NCBI GenBank assembly: GCA_942159475.1
Contig: OW804096.1
Span: 15,462,906-15,526,905 of the forward strand
Length of the DNA: 64,000 nucleotides
Direction of reading: 5' to 3'
Source: Sthenelais limicola
Taxonomy: Eukaryota; Annelida; Polychaeta; Phyllodocida; Sigalionidae
Below are positions 32,601 through 44,111 of this stretch, piece after piece; position 1 is the stretch's first letter; each line of letters opens with the position of its first letter. The translations under genes and the position numbers were made by a program. Below the pieces are notes generated by a model. That model saw only the letters and a list, made by a program, of their open reading frames with translations, was not told the origin of the DNA and did not search any database.

Positions 32601-35600
32601 CAGATCTCACCCCAATCCAATTAAATTGATGGTAACATCAATCTAAAAACATCACATACATCTAAATGGTTTGATAGTAGGGTGACCCGCTGATATGGCT
32701 ATAGCTGTCTCCATTCTTATTTCTTGGTCGTTTTTTTCTTCTTTTCCCCTGGACTCTCCTGCTCACTCACTTAAATTTGAGATTTGCTCGTGCACTGGGT
32801 AATTTTTATTCTTTTTTTCTCTGAACTTTGTGCATTTTCCTAGGCTCACAAAATGGACGTATAGAGCATGATTACTTTTGACATACACTGTATTCAAATG
32901 TAACAAAAGGCTCACTCGTGTCATGAGTATTTTTCTGTTTATTTTTATTTTCTTAGTTTATGATTGATATTATATCTTGAGGCAATGCATGAAAACATCC
33001 GAGTAGGACATTTCGTCTTTTTGTAATTGTACTACTATTTTTCGTTTTTTAAATGTGATCGGCCTAGAGTAGTGTTAATTGAGGGTTTATAAAGAAGATT
33101 TCGGGGTGAGTAAATACCTTAGGCGATTATCCCATTGTCCACCATAAATCTTCCTTATAAACCCTTAAAGTGGCTATAGTCACTATCTGAGTATATGTCA
33201 TTTAGAAATATGTTTGTAGTTTTCGATGACATGCATAAGTAGGAACATTTGTGTAGAATACCAACGCTATATATTCCTTAGATTAATTGATATTTGTTAA
33301 TGAAGAATGTGGCAGAGGTTCCATTGGGGAATTCAAATCTGAGAGAGCAGTAATTTGACCATAAGGTGCTGCCCCAGTGTATGGTAAAGGGATGTGAACT
33401 AGGAGCGAGACAGGAGGTACATAGTGACATATATACCCTGTCCCATCCAGCTGGTATCACTTAACTCATTAAGATAAGATGCATACAGGCGGCGAGACCT
33501 CTTCCAACTGCCATGTCTGAGAGACTATAGTGTGATGGAGGCACCCCACCAAATTTGAAGTTTTAAACTCTTATATATTCCAAATACTTGTATTTCATAC
33601 ATTAATGCTCCCAGGTATTGGTTAATGGCATAATGATCCAGAACATTGTTGAAATTCAAGCATATGTCAAAAAAATCAGGAGCTCAGCGGCAAGTGTCAC
33701 TTTAACTAACACTACTCTTAAGTGAAATAGAAAACAAATAAAAAGACCTGAAACGACTACTATTGCTATTACTGCTTGTATTGTATTTAAAGATTTTTAT
33801 TCAGCCAAAAGCCAAAAGTGTTACAGGTACATTATTCTAATAATTTGCTGACTCTAGATTTTTAAGTATTTGTACAAATATTTCAGTGAAGATGTCGATC
33901 ACAAAAAAAGGTTATTTATAAGTAAAGATGAGAAAATAAAAATAATAATAAAATACATAGATGTATAAAAGCCAACACCAGCTGAACAACGCGTTCAACA
34001 TCATGACAGTCATATTAATTTCATCTAATTCTTTCTGTATACATCAATATAGTCCAAAAAATGTTCTCGCACGAGCAGACATAAATTAAGTATTGATTAA
34101 TGTATGAGAAGGGTGAATAATCGTGGGTGATCGCATATATACGCACGACGGTAGGAGTGCGTATATAGCAGCGATTCACCCTCGATTTATGAGCCCTTCT
34201 CATAAATTAATTAATTTATCCCACGACTGTATCACAGCTTGCTCCAAGTCGTAAAAGTATCAGTACCCGGTTATGTGGTTCCTCATCTGTGGGGTGGTGT
34301 TGGCTATCAAAGGGTGGGTCGGGGTAGTTGTGGTTTTGTGTTATTGGTGACAAACCCATCTTGGGGGAGGGCGGAGAGGGATGAATGAGGAGACAAAGTT
34401 GTTTGGTTCTATAAACAAAAGTATTCTCATTGGTTTTAGGCCTATTAGATACCCCTTAAATGAGAATGTTCCTACAAATATATCTTTTGGGTGAAATACA
34501 TTGTTAGAAAACAATTTTGCAACTTGTTTTGCATAGTCCTGGGCCAGAAAAGCCATTAAGGCAGTAGGCGTCCAATCACACACATGCCACTCTTATCTGA
34601 TATCTAATAGACTGCATTTTGTTAGAATAGTATTCAGAAATAAAATATTATTCTCAGGTACATATGGTCGATTCTCATGAAACGGTTCCAAATAGGTATT
34701 TTAGGAAAGGTCATTGAAATGAAATGATATTGCTAGTATAAGATAAGATAAGATGTTTTTTATTTGTCTTTTCGGTGAGTACAAATGAGTACAAACGAGT
34801 ACTATAAAAAACAGACAAAAAGGGTCGACATGCCTTTATGAACTACCAAGAGTACATTTCTTCCGGCTGTTACCATAATTTAGAATATAAATTATAAGGG
34901 TAAGAAATATATAAGAGTAAGAATAAGACTAGACTATATGACTTAGGAATATTGTAAAATACATTATATAGCCAGAGAAAAAAGACTGAAGAGTCATTAG
35001 TCGAACTGTACAGTACAACTTTACATCTGGCAAAGTTTTAAATCACTCATAAGTACAGTACAGTACGATCAGATGCTACAAATCGTTTACATCGTCATCG
35101 TAGGTAGGTAAAAGTGGGTACACATTTGTTCAGAATATAGAGTCTGATAGCATGGAAACATTAATTATGAGGCATGAGCACATAGGAAAGATCTATTTGA
35201 AGAAAACTAGTAAAAAATGACATTTTCCCATTTAGGAACCATTTCATGAGAATCGACCATATACAGATCAGATATGTATTTCAAGTAGTTCAGTCCTGAC
35301 TGGTTCAGAAGTTACTGACTAATTTAATTCAGAAGTTCCTGACCAAATGATTTCCCAATAGATCGAAAATTTTAATTTATAATTTTTGTTGATGAAATAC
35401 TTTGTAAAATATCAATTTTGTGACTTGTATTCCATAATCCTGGGCCATTAGCGCAGTAGGCGTCCAATCACTGACATACACTTCTTATTTGATCTAGAGG
35501 CTTTGAACCTAGACTGTAACAATCCTGTTAAAATCTAAAGTACTGTGGACATTTTACTGATCTGATAGTATCAAATGCCTTTGCATGTTTTAGCTCCAAG

Positions 35601-38600
35601 GTCTTAGTGAAGTTTGTGTACTTTGAGAGAACATATTTCGGGGGAACCCATTTACTTTGTGACATGTGGTTCCTACCCCCTCCCTCCACCCCACCACACA
35701 ATCCTCTGTCCATCCCCTGCCTGCCTCCTGCGGTACTCATTTTATTGCACCCTCATCAGATTGCACCTCCCCCATTAGGCGCTCCTAGTAATAAAGGTTA
35801 GCTTTCTCCAAGATACCAATGACAGTGGACATCCACCCAACTCAATAGTCAATTCAAATTTCTCCAGCAAAGGGCTTAGAGTTGATTATTGGAGCTCAGA
35901 GTTGATTATTCATTCAATAATCAACTCTACTCAACAATCAACCCAAGCTTCACCATCATTTCAGTACAATAATGCATTTGTACTGTCTGACCAGTAAATT
36001 CATCCCGAATAATCCATCCAAACTTTCAACTCAAAAGCCCTTAGAGTGGGATAAGTTAAGACATTACCCTATTTTTAACTCATAATCTCGCAATAATTCC
36101 ATTAAATTCATGTAAAGGTCAGTGGATCTGGGATAGACCAGATATCTTCAGTAGTTCTAAACGTTTCTGCACACAACTTCTTAATACTAACAGAAAAAGC
36201 ATTTTTATCTTCAAGCCTCCTTATATTTACAGGTACAATATTCCATTATAGCAATAATACCCGAGGTTTTGGATGGTCTGGGTGGTCTATAGCCTGGTGG
36301 ACAATTCGAGGGGCGTTAGTCCCGAGAATTTCCACCAGGCAATAGACCACCCCGACCATCCAAAACCGAGGGTATTAGTGCTTTTAGACCCGATTTGGTC
36401 AGATTTGACTGTTATTTATCACTTACTGACTTTTATTTACCAGTTCTTTTGACATCTATAACCCCGATTTCTTACCGGAAGTTGCCGGAAGTGATTGCCG
36501 TGGTCTGTTGTGAAAAAATACACCCCAGAATCTGACCAAACTGGGTCTAAATAGTAATAATTCTACCTATTAAGCTCCTCCTTATCACATATTGTATTGC
36601 AGATGTGGATGAATGCGAGGTGTATAATGGAGGATGTGAACAGATCTGTCTCAACCAGAACGGCAGCTGGACGTGTGCCTGTACTGCAGGATTCACCCTC
36701 AGCCTCGACACACTTACATGCATTGGTGAGCACTGCTGAGCAATAGATAGATAGAACCTAATGAGAAGGTGGTATGAGGGACATTATTGCACTGTCTGAG
36801 ATGTTTTTTTTTCATGGCCCACAAGCCGATAGGCAAGTGGGTTACTAAAAAAACCCAACATGGGGAGTGGGTTGGCATTGGGATGGTGTGGGCATGGGGT
36901 GGGGTGGGGGGTGGGATGGGGTGGGCTTGGGGATGGGGGGTGGTGATGGGGTGGGCTTGGGGATGGAGTGGGGGTGGAGCATGCAATTGACAAGTGCATA
37001 AAGCAGTCCCAGAAGGAATTGGGTAAAGCTGGAACTATAAAATCAATAATCCACACCGTTTGGAGGCTTTCAGGGGGGGGGGGGGGCGGGGTTACTTTGT
37101 ACTGCCTCGATTTGTTTCCGTCCCAATAAGACCCTCTTAGCGCCCAAACATTGTGGACTATTGCATGAATAATACCAACACATTGGTCAATATTGCTGTT
37201 ATCAGGGAGCCGTACACAGAGAGAGTAGAAACGGCACATTGACTGAAGCACCAGATGTGTGACAGGTATACGGTGTAGCCACTGAATGCCAGGTGACGCT
37301 GCAGTACTGTTGCTGGCAATAGTACCACACATAGCCCAGATAGTTTGATTGCCCTTCACCAGGAAGAGCCTACTAGTGATGCACTGATATATAGTTGGCG
37401 CTAGTAGTAGTAGTGGCATTACTTTCAACTATATGGGTCAGATTTTCGGAAAATGTACAATTCGCCTTCACCAATCTTTTCGAATAACCTACATTTAGGA
37501 CAAAAATAAGCTTCAAAATGCAGTTTAACATAACAGAAGTGATACCAAATATACCCAGATATATCCGGTATTCATTTTTCAGCCAACTTTAGCCAAATTT
37601 CCTAAATGTGTGCAGCTGCCAATTGTACATTTTCTGAAAATCTGACCCATATACCAGTTGAGCATACTCCTTGTTTCTACTCCCTCCTCCCTCCCTCCCT
37701 GCTGTTATGTAGAACTGTAACCAATGCTCTGTATATACCTCCCTGCTGTTATGTAGAACTGTAACCAATGCTCCTTGTTTCTACTCCCTCCTCCCTCCTT
37801 CACTGCTGTTATGTAGAACTGTAACCAATGCTCTGTATATACCTCCCTGCTGTTATGTAGAACTGTAACCAATGCTCTGTATATACCTCCCTGCTGTTAT
37901 GTAGAACTGTAACCAATGCTCCTTGTTTCTACTCCCTCCTCCCTCCTTCCCTGCTGTTATGTAGAACTGTAACCAATGCTCTGTATATACCTCCCTGCTG
38001 TTTTTTTTTTAATGATTTTATTTATCCAGCTTCTCAAGATGAATATACACGATACAGTCGAGAACAGGTAACACAGTATAGGTTTGTGGCGTTCTACCTG
38101 CTGCTGCAGTCTACTTAGATTAACATCGATAAATATCAACAAAAAGATACTACGTTCTCTGGTAAATTAGATAAGGTATAGTACAGTTGAGCATAATCCT
38201 TGTTTCTACTCCCTGCTGTTATGTAGAACTGTAACCAATGCTGGTGACCATTGCTTGCTCTAGATGTGAATGAATGCTGCGCCTCAGCCAAACTCAGCCC
38301 TTGCCAGGAGAAGCAGACTGTATGTGTCAACACTTACGGCAGTTACGTTTGCCTCAGGATACCCAAAGGATACTCTGTTGGTAAGGTTTTTAGCACAACA
38401 AATGTTTCTGCTTATATACTTCCAAATTATTTCCCGAACTTAAAACCTGAAGATCCGATACCGTTTGCATGGGTTAAAAGAAGTGGAAGTGGTTTCTACT
38501 TGTAACCTGAGCTAGTTGTATCTAATCTACAGAACACTACATGGGTCAGATTTTCAGAAAATGTACAATCAGCAGCCCTACACGGTTAGTTAATTCTGGT

Positions 38601-39872
38601 ATAATAGGCTAAAATGTTTTACTAGGCATATCTGAGTATATTCAGTATTGCCTTCTTTTAAAAAGTCAGTTCGGTTGAAGTGTATTTTAAACCTCATTTC
38701 TGTCTTAAATTTAGGACATTTGAGAGGATTTGTGAGGGCCCATTGTACATTTTCCAACAACCTGATCCATATATATGTCTTTGTATGGGTAGTGTGGTCG
38801 ACCTGAAAGTGTAAGTTAATACTATAATAAACAATAAGCAAAATAGTTAGCGAGAAGGCAGCACATACACTAGAAATTATATAGTACGTTTTGAAGTCGA
38901 TAATGGCATGATGTTAAGTAATTATTATTATATATAGCTATGGTAGATTGAATTGAGTTAGAAATGAGAAATATGATTAAGGTTTATACCCCCCACCCCA
39001 CCCACACCCACGAAAAAAGGGATAAGTATTATGAGAAAATTGTATTGTATTTCGTTAATCCATTACAGGGATATTTTGAAAAAAAGCAGATTGCATTGGA
39101 GAGAAAGCTAGAGAATGGTGAAGTTGAATTGTATATTTTCTGAAAATCTGACCTTTTTGCAGATCCTGTGACTGGCGCAATGATTTCTACAACCACCACC
39201 AACAACCCCACCTTACTGAGGCGGGAACTCATGCTAGGTCTGCTTGTCTGGGCGGGAGTCCTCTCCGTCCTCCTCCTCATCACCATCCTCATGCTCTGGC
39301 TAGGTGATGACGTCATCATCCGGATCCTCACTGAGGCTCACAGGAAAGCTCGCGATATCGAGAAGACGCCGCGAGACTTCTTCATGTTCCCCAGGATTCC
39401 GCTGAGCGCCGAGTCCACTGAGAACTTGAATGAACTGTGCAAGAGGAGAGGCAGTGGTAATCTTAATTTTTTTTTCATTTTGATAACATAAGAGAACTGT
39501 ATAATTTTAGAACAATAAAAATATTGCGCGTGCAGGTATTTTAAGAGTAGTATATTGAAAGTAAACGGTTCGTAAGGCACTACATATGTTGTTTATTATG
39601 GTATTAATGTATAATTACTCAGACAAATAAAGTATTTTTCAATTCAATTTATTTCAGGGTCGATCAGATACAAGTACATGGATAAAGATGGCTTCCTTAC
39701 AACCAGGGAGACTGAATCAAGAATATTTGAGAAGAAGCCAAAGAGAGATAATGATAACGATGATGACAACAATAACAATAATGAAATTTCGGTGATGAAC
39801 TTTTCCCCGGAGCCTGCTACGTCATCTCCGAATGTGCCTACTTCAAATGTTCCCAGCGCTTATGCTTTGTGA
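19556..39872 (+). CDS. Host gene 1: vWA-EGF-vWA-collagen-EGF-TM protein, 5' partial
   Basis: Twelve exons connect in frame: 19556-19662, 20537-20662, 20904-21011, 22636-22853, 23591-24023, 28526-28641, 29033-29213, 29829-30068, 31812-31919, 36603-36725, 38264-38380, 39163-39456, plus the last, 39658-39872, which makes thirteen. Acceptors end in AG, donors begin GT, and phases agree at every junction, mostly 1-1. The product is extracellular: half a vWA domain, EGF, full vWA, about 55 Gly-X-Y triplets, three EGF-like modules, one TM helix and a short Asn/Asp-rich cytoplasmic tail ending in TGA at 39870-39872. The first exon begins mid-codon, so 5' exons are missing and may lie beyond the Polinton. 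Likely a cell-surface adhesion or matrix-binding protein. I know no named vertebrate orthologue with exactly this order. Additional symmetrical 1-1 exons could be hidden in the long introns. Confidence 0.8.
19676..19806. repeat. Near-perfect fold-back element
   Basis: CCTAAT and ATTAGG flank a long hairpin whose arms include TTTGTAATCGATC and AGATGTTGGG with their complements. About 130 bases, no coding capacity; a small inverted-repeat transposon in an intron. Confidence 0.8.
20326..20480. repeat. Imperfect inverted repeat
   Basis: TGCGGTAAGCCTTG near 20326 is matched by CAAGGCTTACCGCA near 20460, with further pairing outside (CTCCACTG / CAGTGGAG). A fold-back unit in the intron between the first two exons. 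Confidence 0.7.
20904..21011 (+). CDS. Host gene 1, EGF-like exon
   Basis: A 108-base phase 1-1 exon with six cysteines in EGF order. The acceptor lies about ten bases after the decayed right end of a family A short element. Confidence 0.8.
22398..22632. mobile_element. Family A copy abutting the vWA exon
   Basis: Full-length copy with TA on both sides (22396-22397 and 22633-22634). The right-hand TA plus the next G forms the AG acceptor of the exon starting at 22636. An 18-base match to the exon start lies on the far side, at 22368-22385. Confidence 0.9.
22636..24023 (+). CDS. Host gene 1, second vWA domain with intact metal site (2 exons)
   Basis: Exons 22636-22853 and 23591-24023. The metal-binding signature is complete: Asp-Ser-Ser-Thr-Ser at the start, Gly-Gly-Thr-Asn-Thr in the middle and Ile-Ile-Thr-Asp-Gly later, followed by Phe-Ala-Leu-Gly-Val-Gly. 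The domain should bind a divalent cation and a ligand, as in integrin or matrilin vWA domains. A Lys/Asn-rich loop from an AAC/AAT repeat is inserted before the third motif. The second exon ends with a GTGTGT donor whose phase fits the collagen exon. Confidence 0.88.
22898..22975 (+). repeat. Partial tandem copy of a vWA exon 3' end with its donor region
   Basis: About 78 bases repeat 22784-22860 (GGACTCATCTC to AAGCTTTTT) with a few changes, placed in the intron just after the true exon. The donor GT of the copy has become GC (TTGCAAGC), so it is not a working exon. Confidence 0.9.
23451..23521. repeat. Short fold-back
   Basis: GTCCACTAAGCC near the left edge is matched by GGCTTAGTGGAC at the right edge, about 70 bases overall, inside the intron of the second vWA domain. 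Confidence 0.75.
24250..24465. repeat. Short array of the TTTGTTTACT-type 20-bp repeat
   Basis: About ten degenerate copies of the same unit that forms the large array at 27516-28515, with TTGCACTTTGTTTAC as the shared core. Confidence 0.85.
24466..27515. other. Intron of host gene 1 with local duplications
   Basis: No exon found. A CpG-rich unique block (about 24466-24660) is followed by a G-rich tract (24670-24750) able to form G-quadruplex. Two diverged copies of about 110 bases lie at roughly 24905-25017 and 25027-25132. Two pairs of diverged duplicates lie at about 26100-26200 / 26820-26930 and 26465-26575 / 26680-26785. Confidence 0.6.
27516..28515. repeat. 1-kb satellite of a 20-bp TTTGTTTACTATTATTGCAC unit
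   Basis: About 45-50 copies with variants (ACTACTTATTGCACTACAC, ACTGCTTATTGCAC, TTCGTATATTACAC). Because the unit lacks stops in the forward frames, all three plus frames read open for about 275-290 codons; these are not genes. The array ends eleven bases before the first collagen exon. Confidence 0.95.
28526..30068 (+). CDS. Host gene 1, collagen-triplet exons (3 exons)
   Basis: Exons 28526-28641, 29033-29213 and 29829-30068 encode almost uninterrupted Gly-X-Y triplets, about 55 in all, with many Gly-Ala-Pro and Gly-Pro units. One irregularity (Gly-Ala-Asp-Ala-Pro-Ala) ends the first exon. Phases are 1-0, 0-1 and 1-1. A short triple helix of this size would trimerise the ectodomain. Open frames on the other strand here are antisense shadows. 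Confidence 0.9.
30069..31811. other. Intron of host gene 1
   Basis: Contains a hairpin at 30173-30250 (AGGATGACATATTCACAAAACAC and its complement), a full family A element (30252-30482) and AT-rich sequence. No exon seen. Confidence 0.6.
31812..38380 (+). CDS. Host gene 1, three EGF-like exons
   Basis: Exons 31812-31919, 36603-36725 and 38264-38380, each phase 1-1. The second starts Asp-Val-Asp-Glu-Cys, the calcium-binding EGF signature. The third starts Asp-Val-Asn-Glu-Cys-Cys and has an unusual cysteine pattern without the normal last pair, so it may be a degenerate module. Confidence 0.8.
34664..35260. mobile_element. Inverted-repeat element of about 600 bp
   Basis: Starts ATGGTCGATTCTCATGAAAC and ends with the complement GTTTCATGAGAATCGACCAT allowing one mismatch; TA lies on both sides. 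Interior shows no ORF of note. A non-autonomous DNA transposon. Confidence 0.85.
36240..36560. repeat. Nested double fold-back upstream of an EGF exon
   Basis: An outer-left hairpin (GGTTTTGGATGGTC, GGTGGTCTAT and complements, 36260-36375) is followed by a second inverted pair, TTTTAGACCCGATTTGGTCA near 36384 and its complement near 36530. It ends about 45 bases before the exon at 36603. Confidence 0.75.
36745..36870. repeat. Family C fold-back, truncated copy
   Basis: TAGATAGAACCTAATGAGAA and the following bases match the complete copies at 50762-50925 and 58033-58202. A G-rich GGGGTGGGGT tract follows. Confidence 0.75.
37680..38240. repeat. Minisatellite of about 50-bp units, interrupted
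   Basis: Units combine CTGCTGTTATGTAGAACTGT, AACCAATGCTC and either TGTATATACCTCC or CTTGTTTCTACTCCCTCC. An unrelated segment starting with a T run (about 38001-38200) splits the array, which ends about 20 bases before the EGF exon at 38264. Confidence 0.9.
39163..39872 (+). CDS. Host gene 1, transmembrane and cytoplasmic tail exons
   Basis: Exon 39163-39456 encodes a short Thr-rich linker, a hydrophobic helix of about 23 residues (Gly-Leu-Leu-Val-Trp to Met-Leu-Trp-Leu) and a basic juxtamembrane region. Exon 39658-39872 finishes with an Asp/Asn run and a Ser/Pro-rich end with TGA. An AATAAA polyadenylation signal lies at 39958-39963. The first exon is preceded by a family A element end nine bases before its acceptor. 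Confidence 0.85.
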
Positions 39873-39957
39873 TATACATATCACCTTTGACCAATAACTC
39901 TTTTTGTGTAAATAATAATATTTTTTTCTAGTAAAAATCGAGATTTATTATTTAGGA

Positions 39958-39963
39958 AATAAA
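39958..39963 (+). terminator. AATAAA polyadenylation signal of host gene 1
   Basis: First AATAAA after the stop codon, 86 bases downstream, in an AT-rich 3' untranslated stretch. Confidence 0.6.
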
Positions 39964-42900
39964 ATTCAGCATATGAATATATATTTTGTTCTCTATTTTA
40001 TCCCCCATATAAAATACCCCCCTCCCCCCCAAGAAAAAGAATAATTAGAATGCCTGGCAGATGTTGTTGCAACTCTCTCTCGATGAATATTATTTATTTT
40101 ATTAAATGCCCTTGAAATAAAAAGAAATTAGCCAATTAGCAAAGAAGAAAAAACAAAATTCAGTCTAGTAAAATTGGCAAAATAATTAAGTGGGATTGTA
40201 ATAGTTCATTGAGCAAACTTAGACAAGCCTAGGAATTATCATGAAAATAAAGCCTTATTTTAACAAATGCTTGGCATCAAATACACAATAACTGCCACTT
40301 AGGCGAAATCTTAAAGGAAATTTATCAAATTTAACTGGCACAAGTCGTGAATAATTTAAAACGGCAGAATCAGTAATAGAAAGTTTATTTTATATGTACG
40401 TTATAAAATGTAAATAAAATATTAACTGCAACTGATGTTGTCTTAGTGTGTCACAGGAAAATGAGTCACAAGTCGCAAAATTGGATCACGTTTGAAAAGA
40501 TGAGATCAATATAAATAGGTACATGTGGGTCAGATTTTCAGAAAATGTACAAATCGCCTTCACCAATCCTCTCAAATAACCCACATTTAAGACAAAAATG
40601 AGCCTCAAAATGCTGTTTAACATAACAGAACTGATACTTTAAATCAAATGCAATACCAAATATACTCAGATATACCCCAATTTATCTTTTTTTAGCAGGA
40701 TTTAGCAGAAATTACTATATATGTAGTGCTGCCAATTGTACATTTTCTGAAAATCTGACCCACATGCTCATTTTTGTCTTCAAGCTGCACTCCAAGCTAA
40801 CATTGGTCCAGAACTGAACATTTTCTACTTTTTGTTCCATTCTTTTCCAAACTATCGAAAAGTCAAACTTTTTGGAGGATTTTGACTTGTTGTTTTGCTA
40901 AAGGGCTTCTAAAACCTGCCCATTTGATTTTAACGCCTGTTACTCAACTTATTCACTTTCCGATTGGAGATTTTAGTCAGTGCACTAGTGCATATGGGTC
41001 AGATCTTCAGCAAATCTACAATTAACAGTTCTACACATTTAGTAAATTCGGTTAAATTCAGCTGAAAAATGATAAATTCTAGGTATATCGGAGTATATTT
41101 GGTGTTCCAATCATCCCAACAATGCATTTGGTTATGTAGAACTAGATTTTGAAACTAAATTCTGTCTTGAATTTGGATTACTTTTAGAGAATTGGTGAAG
41201 ATGAATTGTACATTTGCTGACGACCTGACCCATAACCAATCCTTACTTAAGACTTGCCTTCCTTAGTTGGGTAAGATCTTCAGAAAATGTACAATTCAGC
41301 GCATTCGCTTTCACCAATCCTCTCAATATTTAAGATAAAAATCAGCTTTAAAATGCCGTTTAAAATAACAGAACTGATAGTTTAAATCAATGCGATACCA
41401 AATATACTCAGATATTCCCGATATTCATCATTTTTCAGCCTAATTTAGCAGAAGTTCCTAAATGTGTAGAGCTGCCAATTGTACATTTTCTGTAAATCTG
41501 ACCGAGTTAGGCTTCCTTGCCCAGCAGCTGGTAAGGAATTTATATATGATGTGTTTCAGGAAAATGAGTCACAAGTCGCAAAAATGGATTTTGAAATATC
41601 ATATTTGCAATCTTCGAACAAAAAAAGATAACATAACTTAGCAGATTGTTTGAATCAAGGCAATACTAAATATACCCAGTGTTGACGATATTTAGTGTCT
41701 AATTTAGCAGAATTTGCTAAATATTTTGATATGCATTGTACATTTCCTGAAAATCTGGGCCATGTACTATATTGAGGAATATATGTGTTGGTATACAAAG
41801 AGTGTCCAGCCGGGCCTGCTTACCAACATATGGGTCAGAATTTCAGAAAATGTACAATTAGCAGATCTACACATTTAGTAAATTCTGCTAAATTAGGCTG
41901 CAATTTAGCCAATACTAGGTAAATTCGAGTATATTCAGCATTGTATTTATTCTATCAATCTGCTTTGTTAGGTTGAACTGTATTTTGAACTTTATTTTCG
42001 TCAGATATTGGGGTTATTTGAGAAGATTGGCGAAGTTGAATTATACATTTATTGAAAATATGAGCCATATATATATTTCTTCTTATATATACTTCCAAAT
42101 TATTTCCCGAACTTAAAACCTGAACATACGATACTGTTTGCATGGGATAAAGGAAGGGGAAGTGGTTTCTACTTGTAGCCTGAGCTAGTGGTATCTAAAC
42201 AACAGGACGCTACATGGGCCAGATTTTCAGAAAATATATAATTGGCAGCTCTACACATTTAGTAAATTCTCTTAAATTAGTCAGAAAAATGAAGAATACA
42301 GGGTATATCTGAGTATATTTGGTATCCCATTGATTTAAATATCAGTTCTGTTATATTAAACTGCATTTTGAAGCTCATTTTTGTCTTAAATCTGGGTTAT
42401 TTAAGAGGATTGGTGAAGGCAAATTGTACATTTTCTGAAAATCTGACCCACATGGTAGAGGACATGTCTCTAAATATACAACCTATCATGTTAGGGTAGG
42501 CGGTTACTTAATGCGATGTAACTGAATATATATGGGTTAGATTTCCAGAAAATGTACAATTGGAAGCTGTACACATTTAGTAAATTCTGCTAAATTAGGA
42601 TGCAATTTGGTCAATACCAGGTATATTTGGTATTGCATTGATTCTAACAATCTATTTGGTTCGGTTGAATTGTATTTTGAAATTTATCTTTGTCTGAAAT
42701 TTGTGTTGTTTGAGAAGATTGGCGAAGTTGAATTGTACTTTTCTGAAAATCTGACCCATATGATACTAGAGACTAAATTTATCAAAACATTTACCAGACC
42801 CGCCCCCCTCCCACGAGGAAAGTTATTTTAATGTAAGTAACTTCTAGCAAATGTTTGCAAGTAATTTATTTAGATTTATTATACACGCATCTGCTTTTTT

Positions 42901-42977
42901 TTGCTAAGATTACTAGGAAAATTAAAATGAATGATTTGATTTTTTTCCCTATTTTCATGATTGAAAGCATGCATAAT

Positions 42978-43080
42978 AAAACTGTTAACTAACTTGTTGG
43001 TTTCAGTTGCTTAGAATATTGCACTCGTTGCTACACAACTCATGCAATATTCACGCCCCTTCAACCAACTCGTTAGTTAA
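42978..43080. repeat. Imperfect palindrome at the start of the 41-bp minisatellite
   Basis: GTTAACTAACTTGTTGGTT at the left pairs with AACCAACTCGTTAGTTAAC, the first minisatellite unit, and GAATATTGCA pairs with TGCAATATTC inside it. Confidence 0.85.
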
Positions 43081-43457
43081 CCTGTATGTATTCACGCCCC
43101 TTCAACCAACTCGTTAGTTAACCTGTATGTATTCACGCCCCTTCAACCAACTCGTTAGTTAACCTGTATGTATTCACGCTCCTTCAACCAACTCGTTAGT
43201 TAACCTGTATGTATTCACGCCCCTTCAACCAACTCGTTAGTTAACCTTATGTATTCACACCCCGTCAACCAACTCGTTAGTTAACCTGTATGTATTCACG
43301 CCCCTTCAACCAACTCGTTAGTTAACCTGTATGTATTCACGCTCCTTCAACCAACTCGTTAGTTAACCTGTATGTATTCACGCCCCTTCAACCAACTCGT
43401 TAGTTAACCTGTATGTATTCACGCTCCTTCAACCAACTCGTTAGTTAACCTGTATGT
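43049..43457. repeat. 41-bp minisatellite, about ten copies
   Basis: Unit ATTCACGCCCCTTCAACCAA followed by CTCGTTAGTTAACCTGTATGT, very uniform (single substitutions such as CGCTCC), indicating recent expansion. Confidence 0.95.
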
Positions 43458-44046
43458 TGTATGTATTAATATTGAAACGTATGAAAGAAGAGATGATGAT
43501 GATTATGTGGTGGATACTCTTATTGTAATAGTTAATTTCAACCCAGTTTACAGAAGTTTAAAGCAGAAGAAAAGAGAAGGCAGAACGGTATCAATAACAA
43601 ATTGTATCCTTATTCCGCCATGGTATTATTTGACACTAAGGCCAATACAAAATATAGGTGTGTTTCCGATTTATCTGGCTGAAAACTAGGTAGGAGGGTG
43701 GTAACTTTTTTTTTTCCTTTTTTTTAGGAAACGACCTCCCAGGAGCTGAAAAAATATCTATTTCATAACAATAGTTGTTTTAAGCATGGGGAATGTGCTT
43801 TTTAACAGTTCCGGGTTAGGAAAACCCGTTTTCCTGCTTTTATATAAAGCTTTCTTTGTCAAAAAAATGAAAAAAAAGTAAGATGTGGTAAAAAAAATCG
43901 GGTATGGTCAAAAAATGTTTAGGTAGGGGAAGGTTTTTCTAGGTAAGGGGGGGAGGGGGATTAATCGGAAACACACCTATTTTTTTCTTGGCCTAGACCT
44001 GGGTGTGTTCCTTTTGTGGTAATAAGACTAATCTTCCAGGATGGGA

Positions 44047-44054
44047 TATATAAA
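44047..44054 (+). promoter_or_regulatory. TATA box of host gene 2
   Basis: TATATAAA in a GGGATATATAAAC context, 65 bases before the chosen ATG. A transcription start near 44077 would leave a leader of about 35 bases. Confidence 0.6.
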
Positions 44055-44111
44055 CATCTTAGACTAACTGATCATATGTCATTCGACGCAGACACTTCGA
44101 AAGAATTCATC

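Larger units (their letters stand above)
31920..36602. other. Long intron of host gene 1 with fold-back elements
   Basis: No exon found. Fold-backs at about 33085-33175, 34088-34205 and 36240-36560. Diverged duplicate segments near 34490-34590 and 35390-35480 share the phrase GCAGTAGGCGTCCAATCAC. One transposon-like element is listed separately. Confidence 0.6.
39973..44045. other. Intergenic region dense in family A elements
   Basis: No gene found between host genes 1 and 2. Six full family A copies (40527-42761), partial family B ends near 40443 and 41548, and a 41-bp minisatellite are present. T-rich and G-rich low complexity precedes the next promoter. Confidence 0.7.

Noticed and set aside
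43049..43457. Second CRISPR-like array
   Set aside because: 41-bp units are head to tail with no spacers.
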